Shown here piece after piece: positions 57,921 through 64,000 of a DNA stretch of 64,000 nucleotides. How positions within the stretch are numbered: position 1 is the first letter of the stretch; every line of letters begins with the position of its first letter. This stretch comes from Usitatibacter palustris. GTDB lineage: Bacteria > Pseudomonadota > Gammaproteobacteria > Burkholderiales > Usitatibacteraceae. The position numbers and the translations under genes are program-made. The notes beneath the pieces were generated by a model. That model was not told the origin of the DNA and did no database searches. It saw nothing but the letters and a program-made list of their open reading frames with translations. Location: contig NZ_CP053073.1 of the NCBI RefSeq assembly GCF_013003985.1, positions 248,001 to 312,000 of the forward strand, given 5' to 3'.

Positions 57921-58727
57921 ATGAACCACGCTCGTCCGTCAGCACCCAGCTGCGTCCTGATGCGGCATGTCGTTCCCCTTGCCTTCGCCGTCGCGGCAAG
58001 CGCTTCCGGCGCCGCGCACGCCGTGCTGAACATCGGCAGCCACACCAACCAGACCCAGAGCCAACTCACGACACAGCAGCATGCGAACGCGATCCAGAAC
58101 GAGCTCCAGCGCATCTCTGGCAGGACCGTCATCCTCACCCCCGGCCAGGACGTCAATCAGCGCTCGATCTGGACGGTCACGCTCGGCGCGCAGATCCAAG
58201 CCAGGGCCCACGGCAACACCCTCGTGACGGCACTCATCAACTCAGCGCGAACCACCACCATCGTCGCCGACGCGGGGCTTGCGGGCCTGGGTGGCGGCGG
58301 CGTCACCTTCTGTGCCAACGGTCCGACGCGGGCGCTGCTCAACCCGCCGGCCTGCCTCGCCACCAACGCGGGCGCCGGCGCCGGCACCGACGCGGTGGTC
58401 GCCATCAATACGGCGAAGATGCCGTCCAACATGACCGACCCCGATGCGCCCTTCTACATCCTCTTCGGGCACGAGCTCGTCCATGCGTGGCACGCGACCG
58501 TGGGGCAGCGGCTTGCCGCTACCGGCGCCAACGAGGCGCGGACGATCGGCAATTACCTCGGCCTTGCTCCGCCAGTGCAGAACGCGGCACTGCCGCCGGG
58601 CATCACCGTCAACGAGAACCTGCTGCGTCGCGAGAACACGTTGCAGAACAACGCCCCGCTGAACTGCCGCCATCCCACCAACACCGCTCAGTACCCGGCG
58701 CCCGTCCCACCCAACGCGACCTGCTGA
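57921..58727 (+). CDS. Exported M91-like zinc metallopeptidase
   Basis: ATG 57921 has AGGGAG 7 bases upstream and starts a signal region ending about AAHA. ATG 57840 is an in-frame alternative five bases after the attC62 GTTAG, as in a cassette. The zinc motif FGHELVHAWHATVG (HELVH) and later TGANEARTIGNYLG and TVNENLLRRENTL match the M91 (NleD-type effector) peptidase family. 268 residues. A secreted protease is likely; target unknown. Confidence 0.85.
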   Translation: MNHARPSAPSCVLMRHVVPLAFAVAASASGAAHAVLNIGSHTNQTQSQLTTQQHANAIQNELQRISGRTVILTPGQDVNQRSIWTVTLGAQIQARAHGNTLVTALINSARTTTIVADAGLAGLGGGGVTFCANGPTRALLNPPACLATNAGAGAGTDAVVAINTAKMPSNMTDPDAPFYILFGHELVHAWHATVGQRLAATGANEARTIGNYLGLAPPVQNAALPPGITVNENLLRRENTLQNNAPLNCRHPTNTAQYPAPVPPNATC

Positions 58728-58736
58728 GGACATGCC

Positions 58737-58746
58737 CAGTCGTTAG
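58737..58746 (+). repeat. attC half-site remnant
   Basis: CCAGTCGTTAG matches the last bases of attC right arms (CGCAGTCGTTAG) but has no left arm. It suggests the preceding peptidase gene was once a cassette. Confidence 0.55.
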
Positions 58747-58762
58747 ATCGCGCCTATCGCCC

Positions 58763-59218
58763 ATGGAAACGCCGAAGATCGGATTGACTGTCGAGTCGCT
58801 GGAGCGCCACGAACGCTTTCTTAGCCGGGTCGTGGCCGGAGGCTCCGTGTGGGTGCTTCGCGAGCCTCCCAGTCGAGGCGGCGGCTGGGTCCACTCCACC
58901 TCGAATGGTGACCGGGCAGGTCGAGGTGGAGGGCGACCCATTGTTCCAATGTGGTCGGACCGTGCATATGCTCGCCAATGCGCGACCAGGGCTTGGGCGA
59001 AGTGCGTCCCGGTTGAACTCCCGTTGGCCGAGTTCCTGTCGGCGGTATTGCCCAATATGCACAAGGCGAAAGTGTTGGTCGGTACCAACTGGAACGTTCA
59101 TCTCATCGGCCACGAGATACCACCCAAGAAACTTCTGACCCAGTTACAGGCAGAGGTGAAGAGGACCGGTATCACCAAGGCTCCCGATGCGCGACGGAGG
59201 AAATCATCGGACTCCTGA
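58763..59218 (+). CDS. DUF2750 family protein
   Basis: The 151-residue product has ERFLSRVVAGGSVWVLREPP, PIVPMWSDRAYARQCATRAW and LAEFLSAVLPNMHKAKVLVG, the DUF2750 pattern. Cytoplasmic; function unknown. The next gene begins in its stop codon region. Confidence 0.85.
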   Translation: METPKIGLTVESLERHERFLSRVVAGGSVWVLREPPSRGGGWVHSTSNGDRAGRGGGRPIVPMWSDRAYARQCATRAWAKCVPVELPLAEFLSAVLPNMHKAKVLVGTNWNVHLIGHEIPPKKLLTQLQAEVKRTGITKAPDARRRKSSDS

Positions 59219-59772
59219 CCTTCAGTATCAACGTCACCCTGGACGGCTGCGTCGACCACCAGGAAGGAATCGCCGACGACGAGACACACGCCTTCTTCAC
59301 CCGCCTCATGGACGAGGGCGGGGCGATGCTGTGGGGCCGCGTCACCTACGAGATGATGGAGAGCTACTGGCCAGCGGTCGCCCGTGGCGACGCGGAGGCA
59401 CCGCCGGCGTTGCGCGAGTGGGCGCTCAAGCTGGAGGCCAAGCCGAAGTACGTGGTGTCCTCGACGCGAAAGGACTTCTCCTGGACCAACAGCCACCACA
59501 TCGCCGGCGACCTGCGCACGGGCGTACAGAAGCTCAAGGACGCGACCCCGAACGGCGTGCTCCTCGGTAGCGGCAAGCTCGCGACCGAGCTGGACCGGCT
59601 GGATCTGATCGACGAGTACAAGTTGCTCGTCCAACCGAGGATCGCCGGCCACGGCCCAACCCTGTACGAGAGCGGGCTGCCCAGCACGCGACGGCTCGAG
59701 TTGATCTCGGCGAAGCCGCTCCGCTGCGGCGCGGTCGCCATGCACTACCGGCGCGATAGGAATCGACTGTGA
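59215..59772 (+). CDS. RibD C-terminal / dihydrofolate-reductase-like protein
   Basis: The frame carries FSINVTLDGCVDH at its start, then GAMLWGRVTYEMMESYW, KYVVSSTRKDFSW, GVLLGSGKLATELDR and VQPRIAGHGPTLYE, a complete YyaP/RibD-C reductase. The first in-frame ATG (59308) would remove the first strand, so CTG 59215, overlapping the DUF2750 stop as CTGA, is the likely start. GGAGGA lies 13 bases upstream. Confidence 0.82.
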   Translation: MTFSINVTLDGCVDHQEGIADDETHAFFTRLMDEGGAMLWGRVTYEMMESYWPAVARGDAEAPPALREWALKLEAKPKYVVSSTRKDFSWTNSHHIAGDLRTGVQKLKDATPNGVLLGSGKLATELDRLDLIDEYKLLVQPRIAGHGPTLYESGLPSTRRLELISAKPLRCGAVAMHYRRDRNRL

Positions 59773-60065
59773 TACTGGAATCAGCCGTGCTAAATGTGAG
59801 GCCAGGGAGCGAGGTCGAGTTCGAGACTGCCTTTGGTGAGGCGAAAGGCATCATCTCTTCAATGCCAGGCTTCATCGAACTGGAGCTGCAGCGGTGCGTC
59901 GAAGTGCGAACCAGATACTTGCTGCTCGTGCGCTGGACCACTCTCGAGCATCACACAGTGGGATTCCGATCGTCGCCTGAATATCAACGCTGGAAGTCGC
60001 TCCTTCACCATTTCTACGATCCGTTCCCGACGGTTGAACATTATGAGAAGGTGTATGCCGTCTAA
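59769..60065 (+). CDS. Antibiotic biosynthesis monooxygenase (ABM) domain protein
   Basis: GTG overlaps the previous stop. The 98-residue product is an ABM ferredoxin-like barrel (ESAVLNVRPGSEVEFETAFG, MPGFIELELQRCVEVRTRYL, LLVRWTTLEHHTVGFRSSPE). Function usually heme- or quinone-linked oxidation; substrate unknown. Confidence 0.88.
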   Translation: MILESAVLNVRPGSEVEFETAFGEAKGIISSMPGFIELELQRCVEVRTRYLLLVRWTTLEHHTVGFRSSPEYQRWKSLLHHFYDPFPTVEHYEKVYAV

Positions 60066-60078
60066 CGTCGGAGGCGCA

Positions 60079-60732
60079 ATGGAAACATCCCGATCTGTGA
60101 GGCTCGCGGTCTCTCTTGGCGTCGTGGCGCTATCCGCGGGCCTGCAAGCCTCTGCACAAATCTGCAAGCCAGTCAGTCAACGCACTGGCGAGGTGGGCTG
60201 CTGGATAACGGCGCACGCGGCACTGGGGAAGTTACCGTCCCAACCGATTTTCTGGCACTTGGATGCATATCCAACGCGTACGGAAGCGGAAGCCGCCAAG
60301 GGGGCACGTGGAGTTGTCGTGGAGTCGCTGGGAAGAGTCTGGCTGTTTACGATCGACATATCGGGGTGGCGTCCGTCGGGTGGAACCCACGTTGCCGAAA
60401 TCGGCCCGCTTCCCGTGAGCGCCGACGCAAAGTATTCCGCCCAGTACATGGAGGGGATTTTCACTCCGGGCATGACTGCACCCGCACATCGACACTCTGG
60501 CCCGGAGGCTTGGTACACCGTGACGGGAGAGACGTGCCTGGAGACGCCTGAAGGCAAGATGGTCGGACGAGCCGGCGGCTCACACGTGATCGTGCCGGGT
60601 GGTCCGCCCATGCATCTCACGGCCACCGGTACGGAAACACGCCGCGCGTTGGTCCTCATTCTTCACGATTCGAGCAAGCCACCCACGACCCCCGCTCATG
60701 ACTGGTCGCCGAAAGGCTTGTGTCGAGAGTGA
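60079..60732 (+). CDS. Exported cupin-domain protein
   Basis: CGGAGGCGCA precedes ATG. The 217-residue product has a signal peptide (to about ASAQ) and a C-terminal cupin: PAHRHSGPEAWYTVTGETCL gives metal ligands HxH and Glu, then GGPPMHLTATGTE the last His. Four Cys in the N-terminal part. Confidence 0.85.
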   Translation: METSRSVRLAVSLGVVALSAGLQASAQICKPVSQRTGEVGCWITAHAALGKLPSQPIFWHLDAYPTRTEAEAAKGARGVVVESLGRVWLFTIDISGWRPSGGTHVAEIGPLPVSADAKYSAQYMEGIFTPGMTAPAHRHSGPEAWYTVTGETCLETPEGKMVGRAGGSHVIVPGGPPMHLTATGTETRRALVLILHDSSKPPTTPAHDWSPKGLCRE

Positions 60733-60786
60733 CGCTCCGAACTTTGCATTCACTCCTCATTCTGATGTTGGCGAAGGAAAGAACAA

Positions 60787-61182
60787 ATGTTCAGTCACGT
60801 GATGGTCGGTGCGAATGATATCGAGCGCTCCAGGCGCTTCTATGACGCTGTTCTTGGCGTGCTTGGTGCCGGCGAGCCGATTCGGAATGAAAACAAGACC
60901 GGGCAACTCCGTCTGTTCTATCGACACGACGGCGGGACGTTCTGCGTAAGCCCTCCCATCAATGGAGAGTCTGCAACCTTCGCCAATGGCGGCACCATTG
61001 GCTTCAAGTGCAGTTCCCCTGAGCAAGTTCAGAAATTCCACGACGTCGCAGTATCAAACGGTGGCACCTCCATTGAGGAGCCGCCGGGTCTTCGCGAGGG
61101 CGGCAAGCTCGGGTCCCTGTATCTGGCATACGTTCGCGATCCAGATGGAAACAAGCTCTGCGCCGTCTTCCGTCCAAAGTAG
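60787..61182 (+). CDS. VOC family (glyoxalase-like) protein
   Basis: The 131-residue product starts MFSHVMVGANDIERSRRFYD and ends YLAYVRDPDGNKLCAVFRP, typical of one VOC module of the lyase/bleomycin-resistance superfamily. GAAGGAAAG lies 6 bases upstream of ATG. Confidence 0.92.
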   Translation: MFSHVMVGANDIERSRRFYDAVLGVLGAGEPIRNENKTGQLRLFYRHDGGTFCVSPPINGESATFANGGTIGFKCSSPEQVQKFHDVAVSNGGTSIEEPPGLREGGKLGSLYLAYVRDPDGNKLCAVFRPK

Positions 61183-61184
61183 AG

Positions 61185-62453
61185 ATGAAGAAGAAACGAT
61201 CACCTCAGCATGGCGTTCAACCGAGGAGAGGGCGGCGAGAGCTGCTGCGATCCCTCGGTGCGTTGGCCGTCGCCACCGCCGCGAGCGGCTGCACGACGTT
61301 TGCAACCGCTCGACCCAGAAGTTACGACGCGGTCGTTGTCGGAGCCGGAGTCTTCGGAATCTGGGCGGCATACAAGCTGCACATGGCAGGCCGGCGAGTG
61401 GCCGTCATTGATGCCGTCGGCCCCGCCCACAGCGGTGCCTCGTCCGGGGGAGAGAGCCGCGTGACTCGCTGCGGTTACGGCGAGAAAGAGATCTATACAG
61501 AGTGGGCCTGGCGCTCGATCGGCGATTGGCAAGCGCTTTCCGCACGCTCTGGACTGCCCATCTTTCATCCGATGGGTGTGCTGTGGGTGCACACGCAGCC
61601 GAGCGAGCTGGTTCAAGCAAGCGCACGCGTGCTATCCCAAAGGAACATTCCATTCAGCTTGCTGGCGGCCGATGAGCTGAGACGCCGGTTTCCGGTCATG
61701 CGTGTGGGCAACGATGAGGCCGGGTTCCTCGAGCCTGCGGGCGGCGCGCTGATGGCTCGCAGGGCAGTCCAGTCGCTGGCTTCAGAACTGAAAGCCAACG
61801 GCGTTACGTTTCTGTCGGGCGAGGTATCGCCGGTCCGGCAGGAACAAGGGGAGCGCGGCGCCTTGACCGCCGTGACCACGAAGAGCGGCGAGCGGATCGA
61901 TGCAGAGCAGTTCGTTTTCGCTTGCGGCCCGTGGCTGGATCGAATCTGCCCCGATGCGATGGCGAAGCGTCTGTTCGTCACCCGGCAGGAGGTCTTCTTC
62001 TTTTCGGTGGGTGCCGGCGCCACCGGTGATCTTCCGGTCTGGGCTGATCTGCCGTTCTATGGCTTTCCCAGCCTCGAAGGCCGCGGCTTCAAGGTGGCGG
62101 ACGACACGCATGGACCGCCGATGGATCCCGATACGACGGATCGCCGCGCGAGCGCGGCCGGAGAAGAGGCGGCGCGCGCTTTCCTGGCGCGACGATTCCC
62201 GTCGCTGGCGAAGGCTCCATTGAATGAGACGCGGGTGTGCCAATACGAGAACAGTTCGACCGGTCACCTGGTCATTGATCGGCACCCGGGCCTCGATAAC
62301 GTCTGGGTCGTTGGATGCGGCTCCGGGCATGGATTCAAACATGGACCGGCAGTTGGCAGTCACGTTGCCGAACTCGTCGCGGGTACCGCGAAGCCACGCG
62401 AACCCTTCCTCATCGCTAAAAAACTGCGACAACAGGATCGTGGCGTTCAATGA
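61185..62453 (+). CDS. Tat-exported FAD-dependent oxidoreductase (DAO/sarcosine-oxidase type)
   Basis: The N-terminus has a twin-arginine motif (RRGRRELLRSL) and a lipobox ATAASGC. The FAD domain begins at about residue 47 (YDAVVVGAGVFGIWAAYKLH, then a later GCGSGHGFKHGPAVG). The pattern SGASSGGESRVTRCGYGEKE and the C-terminal CQYENSSTGHLVID match N-methyl amino-acid / sarcosine oxidases. 422 residues; exported and perhaps lipid anchored. Confidence 0.88.
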   Translation: MKKKRSPQHGVQPRRGRRELLRSLGALAVATAASGCTTFATARPRSYDAVVVGAGVFGIWAAYKLHMAGRRVAVIDAVGPAHSGASSGGESRVTRCGYGEKEIYTEWAWRSIGDWQALSARSGLPIFHPMGVLWVHTQPSELVQASARVLSQRNIPFSLLAADELRRRFPVMRVGNDEAGFLEPAGGALMARRAVQSLASELKANGVTFLSGEVSPVRQEQGERGALTAVTTKSGERIDAEQFVFACGPWLDRICPDAMAKRLFVTRQEVFFFSVGAGATGDLPVWADLPFYGFPSLEGRGFKVADDTHGPPMDPDTTDRRASAAGEEAARAFLARRFPSLAKAPLNETRVCQYENSSTGHLVIDRHPGLDNVWVVGCGSGHGFKHGPAVGSHVAELVAGTAKPREPFLIAKKLRQQDRGVQ

Positions 62454-62904
62454 CGCTTCAGTACGGCTGACACTGCGCGCGATTTCGGAGCTAGGTCAGG
62501 CCCCATCGTCGAACGGGGATGCTCTTGCCGTGATCGAAGAAGTACGGCGGTTGTACGGTCGCGTGGGCTTCCAGCCGCCCTGGATCTGCTATCTCGCGTT
62601 TGAAGGCGAGCGATGTGTCGGAACCTGCGGATTCACGTCGCCTCCTCATGACGATCGTGTAGAAATCGCCTACTACACATTTCCGGAAGACGAAGCACGC
62701 GGGGTTGCGACTCGCATGGCTTCCGAGCTTGTTGAAATTGCGCGCAAGTCTTCGCGTGATCTCGTCATCACGGCACACACGTTGCCGAGGCAGGGCGCCT
62801 CGACTGCCGTTCTTCGAAAACTGGGCTTCGCGCACGTCGCGACGAAGGAGCATCCCGACGACGGAATGATCTGGGTGTGGCAGCTTGGTGACGTGCTCGA
62901 GTGA
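62440..62904 (+). CDS. GNAT family N-acetyltransferase
   Basis: GTG 62440 overlaps the oxidoreductase end by 14 bases. The 154-residue product has CYLAFEGERCVGTCGFTSPP, VEIAYYTFPEDEARGVATRM (acetyl-CoA loop) and STAVLRKLGFAHVATKEHPD, standard GNAT motifs of the RimJ-like group. Confidence 0.88.
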   Translation: MAFNDASVRLTLRAISELGQAPSSNGDALAVIEEVRRLYGRVGFQPPWICYLAFEGERCVGTCGFTSPPHDDRVEIAYYTFPEDEARGVATRMASELVEIARKSSRDLVITAHTLPRQGASTAVLRKLGFAHVATKEHPDDGMIWVWQLGDVLE

Positions 62905-63013
62905 GGGTCGAGGCGGCAATGGACGCTGCTCGTGACTGAGGCCCCTTCGTGGTTGCACTCGTACTGCACCTATGTACCCTAGTGGCAGCCAACAGATACC
63001 AGGAGCACCGGAC

Positions 63014-63355
63014 ATGTTTGCACTGCTGATGGGACTCAAGACGATCTCGCCGAAGGAACTGAATCAATTGATCCAGGACCGGCAGGTCACGGTGATCGAC
63101 GTCAATTCGCGTCAAAGTTGGGAGAAGGCCCGTGTTCCCGGTGCCGTGAGCCTCGATCCCGCCAATTACACCGAAGGTGAGCTACCGCCGGACAAGGCCT
63201 CGGCTCTGGTGTTCTATTGCTCCAATCCCATGTGCAGGAAGGCACCGAGCGCCGCTCGTCGCGCCAAGGGCATGGGCTACAGCAATGTGAAAGTATTGTC
63301 CGCCGGCATCAGCGGCTGGCTTGGGGCCAACCTGCCCACGCACTCGGGCAACTAG
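63014..63355 (+). CDS. Rhodanese-like sulfurtransferase
   Basis: AGGAG lies 8 bases before ATG 63014. The 113-residue product is one rhodanese domain with VIDVNSRQSWEKARVPGAVS and the active-site Cys loop in VFYCSNPMCRKAP. An in-frame start at 62972 lacks a ribosome site. Confidence 0.92.
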   Translation: MFALLMGLKTISPKELNQLIQDRQVTVIDVNSRQSWEKARVPGAVSLDPANYTEGELPPDKASALVFYCSNPMCRKAPSAARRAKGMGYSNVKVLSAGISGWLGANLPTHSGN

Positions 63356-63370
63356 AGGAAGGCGAACATC

Positions 63371-63703
63371 GTGTCCAATCAAATTCCTAAGACCTTGAAC
63401 CTTGTTCGCGGCGAAACGCTTCTCGGGACAATCGACGTAAAGCCGGGCACTGCCGATGTCCCATGGTTCAGTGGAGCCTTCCACGCAACGCCTGAGTTTG
63501 AGAGCGTTCGAGATTTGTTCGAACGTGAGTTGCAGTTGCTTCAAGAGAACTCGAACGATGACTCCGCAACCTGGGACGACTGGGAAGAGGTTCACGCGGA
63601 GATCATTGATCCAGGCTTGCGCTTGCAGGCACCCGATTCGAGCTACGTTGTCGAGGACATCCTCATCCACATCGACGGCGCGGAGGCTTGGTGGCGTGAG
63701 TGA
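63371..63703 (+). CDS. Small acidic protein of unknown function
   Basis: GTG 63371, 15 bases after the rhodanese stop, with GAGGAAGGCG upstream. The 110-residue acidic product contains DVPWFSGAFHATPEFESVRD and ends HIDGAEAWWRE. No family recognised; similar in style to the cassette proteins. Confidence 0.72.
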   Translation: MSNQIPKTLNLVRGETLLGTIDVKPGTADVPWFSGAFHATPEFESVRDLFERELQLLQENSNDDSATWDDWEEVHAEIIDPGLRLQAPDSSYVVEDILIHIDGAEAWWRE

Positions 63704-63736
63704 CGAGGCGCGACACTTCACCGCTAGAGCGCATCG

Positions 63737-64000
63737 GTGACGCGAGAATTCCAGCTCGAGGTACCACGCCCAGAACGGAAGGACTCTTATCGCGCGCTCG
63801 TGCGCGAGTTCGTCGAGCGCGGTGAGGCGCTCGTGCCATTTGTCCTCTCCTTTCCTAACGAGGACTTCGATGCCTTTCTATCCCGGCTTGCCGCGTGCTC
63901 GAGAGGCGAGGGCATTCCGCCCGGCTTTGTCGCGCATTCCACGTTCTTCCTGGTGCAAAACGGCGCCGAAGTCGTGGGCGTCTCGAATCTGCGCCACCAA
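63737..64000 (+). CDS. GNAT-type acetyltransferase, N-terminal part (runs off window)
   Basis: From GTG 63737 the frame is open to the window end (88 codons). It reads VPRPERKDSYRALVREFVER, GEALVPFVLSFPNEDFDAFL and STFFLVQNGAEVVGVSNLRH, the N-terminal half of the GNAT proteins that read PFVL ... FWLV ... VGVSNLRH. Start choice is tentative. Confidence 0.78.
   Translation, partial: MTREFQLEVPRPERKDSYRALVREFVERGEALVPFVLSFPNEDFDAFLSRLAACSRGEGIPPGFVAHSTFFLVQNGAEVVGVSNLRHQ

Overview
The window is 64 kb of GC-rich proteobacterial chromosome. CsbD, DUF883, BON and DUF1328 stress genes, an N-terminally hydrophobic RstB-like kinase and a many-PAS GGDEF/EAL protein suggest a betaproteobacterium or close relative, but no 16S rRNA or other decisive marker is present. 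The outstanding feature is a chromosomal integron occupying about 28.1-57.8 kb. It has a leftward intI integrase gene, an attI-like junction at 29,270, and an unbroken head-to-tail array of 62 gene cassettes, each closed by an attC recombination site.

Layout. 0-2 kb: the 3' end of a CaiB/BaiF CoA-transferase gene, tRNA-Ala(CGC) and a lipoprotein. 2-7.6 kb: secreted proteins, including a Cys-rich 700-residue protein and a three-gene leftward operon with a DUF5648 protein and an alpha/beta hydrolase. 7.6-10.3 kb: a NarL/LuxR response regulator, a CheY-like receiver and a CHASE3 histidine kinase. 10.3-15 kb: small envelope-stress genes (lipoproteins, DUF1328, holin-like, DUF883, two BON proteins, CsbD) and an AI-2E-family permease. 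15-18.4 kb: a lipoprotein, Fe/Mn superoxide dismutase and an OmpR-type two-component pair. 18.5-28.1 kb: a cyclic-di-GMP protein, an SAF-domain oxidoreductase, a PCu(A)C copper chaperone, a Cys/Met-metabolism PLP enzyme, a fructosamine kinase, a metallo-beta-lactamase-fold hydrolase and a small membrane protein. Long perfect inverted repeats separate several convergent genes.

28.1-57.8 kb: the integron. Nearly all cassettes carry one rightward ORF, mostly small membrane, secreted or unknown proteins. Recognisable contents include HicAB (two, in opposite gene orders), BrnTA (one intact, one with a broken toxin), a RelE-like module, TfoX-C-like, NusA-C-terminal-like, DUF2283-like, DUF4265, Imm40-like, IscA/HesB-like and NTF2-like proteins. 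There are also three copies of a free-standing secreted domain resembling part of an RND pump. Six cassettes are present as near-identical pairs at distant positions, which indicates copying of single cassettes. Five cassettes form a non-coding repeat family with its own attC subtype. attC sites are uniform in their arms but fall into length classes (76, 85, 91 and 121 bp). Degenerate attC sites concentrate at the distal end, where toxin-antitoxin modules also accumulate.

57.8-64 kb: accessory genes just beyond the array, with a collapsed attC and one attC half-site. They include an M91-like metallopeptidase, DUF2750, a RibD/DHFR-like reductase, an ABM monooxygenase, a cupin, a VOC protein, a Tat-exported DAO-type oxidoreductase, two GNAT acetyltransferases and a rhodanese. 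They may be an old part of the array that has lost its recombination sites.

All assignments are from reading the sequence. No database search was run.
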